Source of the DNA: Boswellia sacra
Taxonomy: Eukaryota; Streptophyta; Magnoliopsida; Sapindales; Burseraceae
Assembly: GCA_013180625.2 (NCBI GenBank)
Contig: SNVD02003226.1
Coordinates: 62,001-126,000, forward strand
Length of the DNA stretch: 64,000 bases
Direction of reading: 5' to 3'
In this document: one piece after another, positions 9,638-20,918 of the stretch
Layout: every line of letters begins with the position of its first letter
Numbering within the stretch: the first letter of the stretch is position 1
The notes under the pieces: model-generated
Told to the model about the DNA's origin: nothing
What the model saw: the letters and a program-made list of their open reading frames with translations, nothing else
Databases searched by the model: none
Made by a program: the position numbers and the translations under genes

Positions 9638-9650
9638 GTGTGGGGGAATT
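9638..9650 (+). other. Polypurine tract of the first Athila-type element
   Basis: GTGTGGGGGAATT directly abuts the TG of the 3' LTR, the position where plus-strand DNA synthesis is primed in LTR elements. Confidence 0.75.
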
Positions 9651-11062
9651 TGATAAGTGTCTATTTATATATCATTTTCATATCAATTCGTCCATGTTTC
9701 TTTGCTATATTCCTTGGTATTTTTATGTTTTTGTGTGGTTTTGATGTTTGTAGGAGTTTTGGAGCAACTTGCACAAAAATGGAGTAAAACCCTTCATTTT
9801 CACCTCTGCTAGTCAACCATCTTCTCGGATTTAATTGTATTGATATACAATGAACCCGATGACATATCATATACCGTTGAAAAGCTCTCGAAGTCTACTT
9901 TTTGGAGAAATTTACGGTTTATGAATCCATTCAGTGTACCGAAAGTTGTAATCAAAACAGTGTGAGAAGTGTAGAAATGTAATTCCACACATCACTGTAG
10001 CATGTATAATAAGGGACACTGTAGCACGTTACTGTATCAGAGTATTTAAACACATTTTAGGGTTTTATTTTCATAACTTGAAGAGGGGAGAACGTGGAGA
10101 GGCTGCATCTTTGGATTTCTCTCATCTCTTGGAGTTCTTGAAGGAGATTGAAGCCTTGGAAAGAGGAAGAACTACAAATCCTAAAGATTTCATCAAATTT
10201 GCTAAGTTTTCCCTTTCCCTTTCATTTTCTGGAATGTCTCCATATTGTATTGTATTTGTATACTGTCTAAATATGTGTAACTAAATCTGAATTGGTTGAG
10301 GGTGATTTCAAAGCCCTTGATATGGTTTTTGTGAATTGATTGTGCAAGGAATTGTTATCCAATTCTCTAATTGAAGTTGCTTGTATTTTCCCATGTTTAA
10401 TGCTTATGATTGCTTGCTGGATTGTATTTGGGTGGCCAACTGAATATAATCTGGATATTGTCTATTGCTAGACTAGAAATCTTGATCCGTAATTGTCTTG
10501 AATTTCTAATCATTAGTAGCAAAATTGTGATCAGAGATTGCAATTGGAGAATATAACCTAAGTTAAATAATCCGAGCTTGTGTGTTTATTGCTTAGATCA
10601 ACCTATCTTTCTTTTCATAATGCATCCATTGAATTAAATTTAGAGAGCTTGTTCTAGGTTGTTTAATGGATAGAGATTAAGTAAAGAACCTATTTTATTT
10701 AACAACAAAGTAAGGAAAGATTGAGATAACAGAGCTTATTGTTATCTACGGTTGATAACTTTAATGCTGTAATTAGATGACAATTCTGTGATTAATTTGC
10801 AAATCCATATCTTGTGGTAGAGAATAATCCCTTAACCAGATTTCTTTCATTGTGTATTTCTCAATTGATTTAACTTTGCATTGTATTATTCTTCATTTGC
10901 TTTCGTATTGAGTTTAGTTAATCAATCAACAAAATCCCCCATTTATTCTGTTTTCGCTTTCAAATAACAAATTCAATTAGAATCAATCCTCGTGGGAACG
11001 ATATCTTACTCATCACTTTATTACTTGTGCGACTAGTATACTTGCTAGTTTCGAACGCACCA
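9651..11062 (+). repeat. 3' LTR of the first Athila-type element
   Basis: 1412 nt, about 98% like 1846-3260 by eye. It ends GCACCA and is followed by the target duplication GTATT (11063-11067). Confidence 0.95.
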
Positions 11063-11067
11063 GTATT

Positions 11068-11570
11068 TCTTTGTTTTGGTTTTGTCGCACTGGATTTTTC
11101 TTGAGCAAAGTCAAATACAATTATTTTAAGTGGTGAGATCTAAGAAAGAGTTTTACACATGTGGTGGTTTCTCACCACTTAAACATGTGTTGTGTCTCCT
11201 TGTTGCTAGGTAGCTTAGAGATAAATTTTCGTTGGCTACTTGATGTAGCAAAAGCTCACGTCATTGGCATAGATCGTCACATTTTATTGGTTAGAATTTA
11301 GGCGGTTTATGATCGGCCAAGTTAATGACTCGGGGCGGTGAGTTGGCTCTGTATATACCCCAGCATTTGTCTGTATTCGAAAATCGTAGCAGACATGTGA
11401 AAGAAAAGAAATGCAATTTCTCTTCCCAATTCTTTTCTCTTTCCTCCTTCATTTGCTTTCATCTCACTGGCCAACTTCTTTTTTCACCTTGCAGTACACT
11501 TCCATAAACAATTTATATTGTGAGCTTTTGTCCCAAGCCGTAGCATATACGTTTAAATTATAATAATACT
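11068..11570. other. Remnant with TATA-like box; right inverted-repeat arm at 11396-11549
   Basis: Non-coding. An inverted pair CACATGTGGTGG...CCACTT...ACATGTGT at 11155-11190, a TATATA at about 11352 and a pyrimidine-rich stretch (11409-11470) resemble an LTR promoter and R/U5 region. 11396-11549 is the inverted partner of 86-254. A short open frame at 11325-11507 has no recognisable protein features. Confidence 0.45.
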
Positions 11571-12433
11571 AATATTTTTATCTACTTTCATGTACGGATG
11601 TAAGAGTTGAAATAAAGTATAATTACTATATAAGCAAAATAATATGTAACAAATTATATTATTATTATTATGAAAAACTTTTAATCTACATTTCACTTTT
11701 TTTAAAAAAATTGAAACATTGAAAATTTATACATAATTTCAGTAAATTTAACATAAATTAATTTATTGAATAAGATAATACAATATAAAATCAAGTTCTT
11801 AATTTAATTCACTATGCATATTGAGGGAGAAAGTTTTGAGGGATTTTTAGATGTTTATTTAATGAAAATTTATAATGTATATATTCATTGACAAATTAAA
11901 CTGTCAATAATCATGGTTCTGTTTAGGATTAAAAAATAATTTATCATTAATAGTCCACCCAATTTTTTTGAAGTTCATTTATTCTAGAAATAGGAGAAGA
12001 TGAATTTGTGAAAATAAAGCAATCTGGAAAGGGTGGGGAGAGAAAATATAAAGCCAACAACAAATCATATACATACAGAGCAATGCTATCTATAACTCAT
12101 TTACTATTATTTTTAATATAATTTAAATTAGTAAAATATCACTAAATAGATAAAAAATAAAAAAAATTTAAGGTTAAATTGAAAAAGTTTACCTATCTAG
12201 TGATATCTTATAAATGAGTTGTAGGTGTATTAAAGTCAAAATTATTTTAAGAAAATCTATTTGTCTCTCCTACACTGAAACTGAGATAAAAAACCGTCCA
12301 CCACTACGCAAAGAAAGCCTATGAAACATTGTCACCTGCCGACTTCATTGTTGAAGTGCAAACGCTGGTGATAATACCATCTTTACTCTTTTACTTGTGT
12401 CGTTGGTCTTGCAAGGCATTTGGGAGGAGAAAT
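11571..12433. other. AT-rich intergenic DNA with a MITE-like segment
   Basis: No gene is seen. 12081-12240 looks like a small MITE. It starts GCAATGCTATCTATAACTCA, and its right end is a degenerate inverted copy (GAGTTGTAGGTGTATTA). Similar end sequences occur at about 16705-16925 and 59505-59690, suggesting a dispersed family. Target duplications could not be fixed. Confidence 0.4.
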
Positions 12434-12448
12434 CACGTGCCACACGTG
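12434..12448. promoter_or_regulatory. Paired G-boxes upstream of UGT85 gene 1
   Basis: CACGTGCCACACGTG contains two CACGTG cores 3 nt apart, about 340 bp before the start codon. G-boxes are bound by plant bZIP and bHLH factors, and the second (ACACGTGG) also fits an ABRE. A role in this promoter is inferred. Confidence 0.45.
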
Positions 12449-12696
12449 GAGGAAGAAAAACCTATGCTGGTCGTGGAGATTATCAAAATGATCTGACAGC
12501 AAAATAAATAAATAAATAAATATAAAGCTATTCAAGAATTCATTAATAATTTTCTTTTTGTCATATTTTTTTCCCGTCAAATATTCTTTAGCCGGCACTA
12601 TAGACAAAGAGATATTTGCGGTTGAGTCTGCTACATAGCAAAGAAATTATTGACCATCAACAACGTAAAAATTTCACAACACTACAAGGCTTCTGC

Positions 12697-12704
12697 TATA
12701 AATA
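12697..12704 (+). promoter_or_regulatory. TATA box of UGT85 gene 1
   Basis: TATAAATA lies 83 bp before the ATG at 12787, a normal plant core-promoter distance. Confidence 0.6.
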
Positions 12705-12786
12705 GTCCAAAATATAGGTCATTAGATATACCTGCAAAAGCCTAGATATTTGATATTGAATCTCTCTCTGGATTGCTTTGCTAAAA

Positions 12787-15172
12787 ATGGAGTCAGTAGG
12801 AGCAACGAAGCCCCATGTAGTATGTGTTCCATACCCATCTCAAGGCCATGTTACTCCCTTGATGCAACTAGCCAAACTTTTTCACTCAAGAGGTTTCCAT
12901 GTAACCTTTGTCAACACTGAGTACAATCACAGACGTTTAATCCGCTCCAGAGGACCAGTCTCTGTTAAGGGTCTACCGGATTTCCGTTTCGAAACCATAC
13001 CAGATGGATTGCCACCGTCTGATGGTGATGCAACACAGGATGTTCCCATGTTATGTGATTCTACAAGGAAAAACTGCCTGGCTCCCTTCCTGGAGCTGCT
13101 ACGTAAGTTGAATTCATCACCAGAAGTGCCACCAGTTAGCTGCATAGTTTCTGATGGAGTCATGAGCTTTGCTATTAAGGCCGCGGAAATTCTAGGCATA
13201 CCGGAGATTCAATTCTGGACTGCCTCAGCCTGCGGTTTCATGGGATATTTGCAATATAGTGAACTTGTTAAAAGGGGCATTGTTCCGTTTAAAGGTATAT
13301 TTTATATCACTTTTTACAAATTGCTTTTGTTCTTTTAAATCCACAAACTACAATTAGAAACTTTGATATTCATTCTTCACACTATTTTTAGTTTCTCTAT
13401 AAAATGAACGGGGGATAATTTTCAATTATACCCAGTTTAGCCACTTAATTAAAAGAGTTTATACAAATAAAAGTAAAAATATTAATTAATCTCTATACGT
13501 ATAAACAAATGAAAATTACAAATTAAGTAAATAAATCGATTCAATTTATTTACATCATATCAAGTTTCTAATCTCAATCTCAAGTAGCTCTATCCAATAT
13601 CAAAATAGTAATACTTTGAATGTATAAATGTTTATTTAAACAGATTTTTTATTTTAGTTGTTTCATAATTTCTATTTTAAATGAAGTTTAATATGTAATT
13701 GGCTAGCATATGAGTATAATAAGTTTGGTAATTTGATTTGTTAATGCAACAAAACAAAACAGGATTCAGACGTCAATAATTGTTAACAACTTCTAATAAC
13801 TTCCACTAGCTTTCAGTGCAGTCATTTTCATGCACTAATTGGAAAAATCAAGTTCTACTTGTTAACAAGTACTTGTAATTTTTAATAGCTTTGAGAGCAG
13901 TCATTTTCATGGATGATGGATTCATATAACCAATTTCTCTTAAATTAATAATACGTATAGCTTATGGATGGAAACAAATTCTGCTCGCACAGTTAATTTA
14001 AAATATCTGAACTATTCTAGGACGTAGACTTTTTGTATTGCTATCGGATATATGTATGCAAAGATTCTCGAGTTTAACGGAGCCGTATTATTGATTCCTT
14101 GCCGAATGGGTCCAAATTTCACCTCATCTTAGTAATTATTGACTTCTATATATGTGATTTGGACTTGGTCCGACAAAATATATTGACAAATTTTGAGTGG
14201 TAATATCCATCGCTTATCAATAATTGTGCTCCAGATGAAAAATTCCTCACTGATGGCACGCTAGAAGCACCTATTGAATGGATACCAGGGATGAGCAACA
14301 TCCGCTTCAAGGACTTGCCAAGCTTTGCCAGAACCACAGATGCCAACGAGACCATGTTCGATTTCATGGGATCAGAGGCACATAACTGCTTCAAATCATC
14401 TGCAATCATATTCAACACTTTCGATGAATTTGAACGAGAAGTGTTAGATGCTATTTTGTCCAAATTCCCTAACATATACACGATAGGTCCACTTCCCTTG
14501 CTCTGCAGGCACATCCCAGAAGGCGACATCAAGTCATATCGATCTAGCTTGTGGAAGGAAGACTCGGAATGCCTTAAATGGCTTGATAAAAGAGAACCCA
14601 ATTCAGTTGTGTACGTGAATTATGGAAGTGTAACTGTGATGACAGACCAACACTTGAAAGAATTTGCTTGGGGACTTGCCAATAGCAAGCATCCATTTTT
14701 GTGGATAGTTAGGTCTGATGTGATGATGGGTGATTCCGCAGTCTTACCTGACGAGTTCTTTGAAGAGGTCAAGGATAGAGGAATGATAGCAAGTTGGTGC
14801 CCACAAGACAAAGTGCTGTCACATCCATCAGTAGCTGTTTTTCTAACACATTGTGGTTGGAATTCCACCGTAGAAAGCATATGTGGGGGTGTTCCCGTCA
14901 TCTGCTGGCCATTCTTTGCTGAGCAACAAACAAATTGTCGATATGCATGCACAACGTGGGGGATTGGCATGGAAGTCAATCATGATGTAAAGCGTGGTGA
15001 TGTTGAAGCTCTTGTCAAGGAAATGGTGGAAGGGATTAAAGGCAAGAAGATGAGGCGGAAGGCTCTGGAATGGAGAAGGAAAGCAGAAGCAGCAACAGAT
15101 ATTGGAGGAGCATCTTATAATAATTTTGATAGATTGATCATGGAGATCCTCCATCACATTAAAACTAACTAA
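12787..15172 (+). CDS. UGT85-family UDP-glycosyltransferase, complete, two exons
   Basis: The exons are 12787-13294 and 14235-15172, joined by a 940-bp GT...AG intron that splits a GAT codon. The product has 481 residues, the normal length. It transfers sugar from a UDP-sugar, probably UDP-glucose, to a small hydrophobic acceptor in the cytosol. The N-terminal [10 protein letters not shown] carries the catalytic His21 and SDG carries its partner Asp123. The 44-residue PSPG box that holds the UDP-sugar lies at 14795-14926. It starts WCPQ, contains HCGWNS and ends with the Gln that usually favours glucose. An upstream in-frame ATG (12778) would add three residues, but the [11 protein letters not shown] start matches the family better. 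UGT85 members act on monoterpenols, iridoids, cyanohydrins and cytokinins; the acceptor cannot be read from sequence. It is in tandem with 18250 and 62834 and no damage is visible. Confidence 0.93.
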
Positions 15173-17021
15173 TGAAACCAATAGGTTCCTAAATAACCGA
15201 CAGAAGCTTTTCCTTGTCGATGTTGTTGTATTCTCAAATTTTTACCTTATATGTGTATTTGTTTCTTGTAATTTGAAAACCTTATATACTTATAGTGTAA
15301 TGATGTTTCAGTATTCTCAAATTACCTTATATAATGCTGTGATTTTTGGCGTATCAATGTTGTTTTAACGAAACTTTCAAATGTGTAAATCTGTTGGAGA
15401 TAGACATAGACTAGTGGTATACGAGATTTAATCCACAAGAATTACCAATCAATAGAAAAATAATTGAAATTTGAAATAATCTAATTAGAAACATGGTTCA
15501 AAGTAATTAAATAATAACTTAAAATTGATGTAAACAACTATTCATAAATAATTAAAACAAGTAGATAAAATTATATTAAATAAAGAAAAAATCCAATAAA
15601 TGACTAAGGTTTTTTAATCCACCACTATTCAAATCACAATTTTCTATTGTTAATTAATTAGCAGTATTGTGTCACAGTTATGAAGTCAATCTCACCTATA
15701 CAAAGATTTACAATTAAAATTCAAGTTTATAAATCCTAGACTTGATTCTTCTAATTTTAAGTATTTAATGTATCAATATATATGGAAGTCCTAAATCAAA
15801 GAAGTTAATATCAATCATTAAAGTTTAAAAATATTTGAAATTTACTCCTATCTATAAGGAATACATGATACTCTAAAAGTTATCAAAAGATAACTTTTTT
15901 TATAGCACTACATTAATAACATTGTTTAAGTCATTCAAGTTTATAAATCATTTTTTGTTTTGCTATTAAAACCAGAGTATCAATGAAACATATTTGTTCT
16001 ATTAAATAATAAATATATCAATTGAAGTTCAAAAATAAAGAATTAATGATAATTGAAAATGTTGGGAAACTTATGTTAGCATAGTTTTTTTGATTATGTG
16101 ACAAAAAGAATTAAACTTCTAATCTTTGGTTATAACGGTTTATAACGGTTTTGCATCCAGGATATATAAATTAAACCAAAGTTTCATTATCTTATTCATT
16201 TATCTCTCTATTATTTTGTTTATTAATTTACTGTTTCTTCTTTGGCTTTAATTATCACATCTCTAATAAGCTCTTGAGTTTTATGTAAATATTGAACTAA
16301 GTTGAGTTTGAATATGATGGTCTTTATCTCAGGAAGTCAGGACTCAACGTGATTACATGTTCAACTTAGTTTTGAAGTGATTAAATTATTATCCATGGTG
16401 AACTCAATTTGTACACGTTCAACTCAATCTTGGATGATGATCAATAATCGAATTTAACTTCAGAAAATTAATTTTAGTGTTTGATTTGGCTCAGATTTGA
16501 TTTTTCCACGATGTTTGTTTGGTGAGAAACGAAAGCAAAAGGGATATAAAAGTATGAAATTAATGAGTTCTCGGAGGATAAATGTCATTTGATTTTTGGT
16601 GTTTGGTTTGGTTTAGATTTGATTTCTAGACAGTGGTGTTTGTTTGTTGAGAAAGGGAAGGAAAAAGGAAATGAAAAAGATGAAGTTAGACAAGTTTTTT
16701 GGGGTAGACTAATGCCAGATCTATAACTAAATTATATGACCAAATTTTACAATCAACTCCTTACAACTTTAGTTCGCAAAATTCACTAGAGAAGAAAAAA
16801 CAAAAATAAATAAGGAAAGTTACCATTGATGATATGATAATTATATTTCTAGTAAGATTTTGCCAACTCAGGTTGTAAGGAGGGTTAGTTGTAAATAGGT
16901 GGCAGGTGTTGTATTATTCTTTAGCATATAACAGACATGCATTGTTTGATGTTAATTTAAATGGAAACCAAGTAATGCACGGGTGGCTTGAAATATTCTA
17001 AAAAGGTCCAGGGTCCTCGTA
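15173..17021. other. AT-rich intergenic DNA
   Basis: No gene is seen. It contains the 3' UTR of UGT85 gene 1 at its start. A diverged direct repeat lies at 16478-16535 and 16590-16650 (phrases like GTGTTTGATTTGG...GTTTGTTTG). A MITE-like segment at about 16705-16925 has ends resembling 12081-12240. At about 16130-16150 TATAACGGTT is duplicated. Confidence 0.5.
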
Positions 17022-17029
17022 TTTACCCC

Positions 17030-18116
17030 TAGACATGTAAAAAGGGTCGGGCCTGGCACAAGCATGACACAATCAAGTATAAAATTGTATAGTACGAGTA
17101 CGACATGAACATGAATACTGTAGCGAAATAGTACAAAACGAAATGGGGATTGGACTTAACTAGGCTTAAAAGTTTGCCATCAGGGGCTGTGATGGCACGA
17201 AAGATGATTATACCGTAGTAAGCACGAACAGGTACGAATGAGCATGGTTACTTTTTTAATTCATTTAATAAAATAAGTCTATTTTGAATTAAAATAAATA
17301 AATTATTGGATTTAAATGAGTATATTAAGGGACTAAGTTGCTTTATCGTAGTGTTATAGCAATTAAAAGTCAAGTGAAATTTATTTTCTTTCCTTATTTC
17401 CATTTATCTCTCATACCTTGTATATTCTTAGTTTACTTGATCCCAAACTCCTATTTCATTTTTTCCTATAAATCTCTATTTCTTTTAATCTATCTTATGC
17501 AATGAACCCTTTTTTCAATCAAAAGAAATGATAAAAAATGAGTCTTAATTGTAATGATGGAAATCTCATACTATATTTGAAGAATTATACTTTTATTTTA
17601 AATTATTAATAAAGAATTCGATTTTTTTTAAAGAAATTGACTAGTATATCTATATTTGTTTAAATAAAATTTTAAGATTTTTACTCTTAAGAAAGCAAAT
17701 GAAATAATTTTTAACTCAAGATAGTGATAACTAATAGAAATAGTTTAAAATTGTTATTTATAAATTCTTAAAAAAATTTCGGCTATTAAAAAAATTCAAT
17801 TTAATTTTAAAGATAAGCCTATTTTCCTTAAAAGAAATGTTTAGAGCTCTTACAAAAGGGGTTAATTAGTCTCTTCAAGATAAACATGTATCCTTTTAAT
17901 AAAAATTTAAAAGATTAAGACAAAAAAATTTTGTACGTATCTTGGCCCCTTGGGGCCAAGTACGAAAAGGCATGGTCATTTGGGCCACGCCGTACGAACC
18001 ATGCCAGCTCCAAATTTTTTTTTTTTTAGTGTTAGACACGGTATAGCACGAAATACTATTCATACTGTGTCAAGTATGGTATGAATAGTATCGATACGGA
18101 ACATTTTATATGTTTA
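17030..18116. mobile_element. Non-autonomous hAT-like element
   Basis: The ends form imperfect inverted repeats: TAGACATGTAAAAAGGGTC on the left against TAAACATATAAAATGTTCC read inward from the right. The flanking 8-mers TTTACCCC (17022-17029) and TTCACCCC (18117-18124) match at 7 of 8 positions, as expected for the 8-bp target duplication of hAT elements. The interior is non-coding with repeated GGCACGA / AGCACGAA phrases. No transposase ORF is present. Confidence 0.5.
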
Positions 18117-18249
18117 TTCACCCCTAGTAAAAGGGGTTGGATATAATTCCTTTAGAGCAAAATATCTAGTCTAAAGCAACTCATTGGCTAAGCCTGCACA
18201 GAGCCTTTATAATTGATACAGATTCCATCTCTTGATTGCTTTGCTAAAG

Positions 18250-18757
18250 ATGGACTTAGTAACAGCAACAAAGCCTCATGTAGTATGAGTTCCATATCCA
18301 TCTCAAGGTTATATTACTCCCTCGATGCAATTAGCCAAACTTTTTCACTCAAGAGATTTCCATGTAACCTTTGTCAACAATATGTACAATCACAAACGTT
18401 TAATTTGCTCCAGAGGACCAGACTACGTTAAGGGTCTACCGGATTTCCGGTTCCTCAAAACCATACTAGATGGATTGCCACTGTCTAATCACGATGCCAC
18501 ACATGATCCTCAGGAATTATGTCCTTCTATAGGGAAAAACTGCCTGGCCCCCTTCTTGGAGCTGCTACGTAAGTTGAACTCAACAGAAGCGCCACTGGTT
18601 AGTTGCGTAATCTCTGGTGGGTTCATGAGCTTTGCTATTAAGGCCGGGGAAATTCTAGGTATACAGGAGATTCAATTTTGCACTGCCTCAGCCTATGGTT
18701 TCATGGGATATCTGCAATATAGTGAACTTATTAACAAAGGCATAGTTCCATTTAGAG
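18250..18757 (+). pseudogene. UGT85 pseudogene, exon 1 only
   Basis: Exon 1 is 508 nt, the same length as in the two better copies, and closely resembles 12787-13294. It is dead in several ways. A TGA stands at codon 13 (18286-18288). The catalytic His21 is Tyr (QGYIT). The catalytic Asp is Gly (ISGGFM). The splice donor GT after the final AGAG is lost into a (TTA)n tract. No exon 2 is found on either side of the large element nest that starts about 530 bp downstream. Loss of both catalytic residues shows it was free of selection for some time. Its 5' flank shares the GATTGCTTTGCTAAA phrase with gene 1, indicating tandem duplication. Confidence 0.9.
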
Positions 18758-19292
18758 TTATTATTATTATTATTATTATTCAATTTTTTTGAATATTTTC
18801 CATTCTTTTCATTCCCCGAACTACTTTAGTTTCTACATATATAAAAGAGTGTAGGATTATTTCATTTTTGACAGGTGAGCCTGTTTAAAATGTTTATAAA
18901 AAAAATTTAAATTTAAATTAATATAAAATAATTATATATGAATATATATAAATGAAAATTATGAAACAACAATGGTTATTTGGTCAGTTGGTCGAACTTA
19001 TTCATATCGCTGACTTTAATCCTTCTCTCTCCCTTTTTATTTTGTTTCATTTATTATTATTTTTTTGGTTTTTGTTGGCGTGCACTAAAGAATTCTTATC
19101 GTTTTTTCACTTCTATGCTATCTTTTTTTTAAAAAAAAAATGATTCACTGTTTACATCATATCTGGTTTATCTAATCACGACCTCAAGGAGTTGTATCCA
19201 TTTAAATATTAAACTTGAATGTTCTGTTCTTAAATGTGGATTTAACTTAATTTGTGCTAACTTCTATTAATAACTTTTAGTAGCTTTCCAAA
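18758..19292. other. Remnant UGT85 intron
   Basis: This AT-rich DNA starts with a (TTA)n tract (18757-18780). Around 19258-19290 it shares an AACTTCT...TAATAACTT...TAGCTTTC phrase with the intron of gene 1 (about 13788-13815). The match ends at about 19292, where the retrotransposon nest begins. Confidence 0.55.
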
Positions 19293-19381
19293 CCAATATT
19301 GAAGTTCAAATGCTCAACAATGGCCTAAAATTCCCTATTTTCACCCTTCTCGTTCATTTTGCTCTTTTCCCTCTTGTTAAG

Positions 19382-20799
19382 TGATAGGTGTCTATTTATG
19401 TATTACTTTCATATCAATTCGTCTATGTTTCTTTGCTATATTCCTTGGTATTTTCACGTTTTTGTGTGATTTTGATGTTTGTAGGAGTTTTGGAGCAACT
19501 TGCACAAAAATGGAGTAAAACCCCTCATTTTCACCTCTGCTAGTCAACCAATTTCTCGGGGTTGATTGTATCGATGTACAATTAGCCGGATAACATGCTA
19601 TATACCCTTGAAAAGCTCTCGAAGTCTATTTTTCTAGAGAAATTTACGATTCACGAATTTATGTAATGTACCAAAAGTTATGATAAAAATGGTATGAGAA
19701 GTATATATTTGTAATTCCACATATCACTGTAGCATGTTACTAAATACGGGGACACTGTAGCAAGTTACTGTAGCAGAGTATATAAACATATTTTAGGGTT
19801 ATATTTTCATGACTTGAAGAGGGGGAAACAACTTGGAGGCTGCAGCCCTGGAATTCTCTCGTCTTTTGGAGTTCTTGAAGGAGAAAGAAAGCTTGGAAAG
19901 AGAAAGAACTACAAATCTAAGGAGATTTGCAAAGGATTTGCTAAGTTTCTTCCTTTCCCTTTCATTTTCTGGAATGTTTTTGTATTGTATTGTATTGACT
20001 ACGTTTTTAAACATGTGTAACTGAATCTGAATTGGTTGAGGGTGATTTCAAAGCCCTTGATATGGTTTTTGTGAGTTCATTGTGCAAGAAGTTGTTATCC
20101 AATTCTATAATTGAAGTTGCTTGTATTTTCCCATATCTAATGCTTATGATTGCTTGCTGATTGTATTTGGAATGGCCAACTGAATATAATCTGGTTGTTG
20201 TATATTGCTAGAGTAGAAATCCTGATCCGTAATTGTCTTGAATTTCTAATCCTTAGTAGCAAAATTGTGATCAGAGATTGCAATTGGAGAATACAAACCT
20301 AAGTTAAATAATCCGAGCTTGTGTGTTTATTGCTTAGATCAACCTATCTTTCTTATCGTAATGCATCCATTGAATTAAATTTAGAGAGCTTCTTCTAGGT
20401 TGTTTAATGGATAGAGATTAAATAAAGAACCTGTTTTATTTAACAACAAAGTAAGGAAAGATTGGGATAACAGAGCTTGTTGTTAACTACGGTTGATAAC
20501 TTCAATGCTGTAATTGGATTACAATTCTAGGTTAATTCACAAATTCATATCTTGTGGCAGAGAATGAACTCTTAACCAAGTGTCTCCCATTGATCTTTCA
20601 TTCAAATTAACTTCTGTTTTGTTATTCTTAATTTGCATTCTTATTTCATTTAGTTAATCATTCAACAAAACCCACCCTGTTTAGTTTATTGTTGCTGGAA
20701 AATAACAAATTCAATTAGAATCAATCCTCGTGGGAACGATATCTACTTATCATTTTATTACTTGTGCGACTAGTATACTTGCTAGTTTTGAACGCATCA
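19382..20799 (+). mobile_element. Solo LTR of the first Athila family
   Basis: 1418 nt running TGATAGGTG...CGCATCA, colinear with the LTRs at 1846 and 9651 but more diverged (about 10% by eye). The 5-bp duplication TTAAG lies at 19377-19381 and 20800-20804. An intact duplication around one LTR shows loss of the interior by recombination between the two LTRs of one element. It sits inside the left LTR of the Tat-like element. Confidence 0.92.
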
Positions 20800-20918
20800 T
20801 TAAGTTAGATCTTCCACAATAATATAAATTTTACTGGTGATCTAGAGGACGACCGATTTTCAACATCAACAGTTGGTGTTGTTTGCGAAAATTTTGACAA
20901 AAAGCTATATATATCACC

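Larger units (their letters stand above)
1846..11062 (+). mobile_element. Athila-type LTR retrotransposon carrying LOG-like and Cys-rich ORFs
   Basis: The boundaries are exact. Both LTRs begin TGATAAGTG and end GCACCA. The 5-bp target duplication GTATT lies at 1841-1845 and 11063-11067. A primer site complementary to tRNA-Asp follows the 5' LTR and a G-rich polypurine tract precedes the 3' LTR. The order inside is partial gag (capsid part missing), protease, the first residues of the RT region, then a conserved intercistronic motif, a Cys-rich ORF, tandem hairpins, a LOG-like ORF and a long A/T-rich 3' region. RT, RNase H and integrase are absent, so the element is non-autonomous. By eye the LTRs differ at roughly 30 sites plus a few indels over 1.4 kb, about 2%, so the insertion is fairly young. 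The clade rests on the tRNA-Asp primer site and on its sister element at 36210-45990, whose RT is Athila-like. Confidence 0.93.

Noticed and set aside
1846..11062. Integrated viral genome because of the NABP-like ORF
   Set aside because: LTRs, tRNA-Asp primer site, polypurine tract and 5-bp target duplication show a retrotransposon. There is no viral replicase, coat protein or movement gene.
14146..15181. Minus-strand open frames opposite UGT85 exon 2
   Set aside because: Shadows of the real + strand exon; the exon has the conserved motifs and splice sites.
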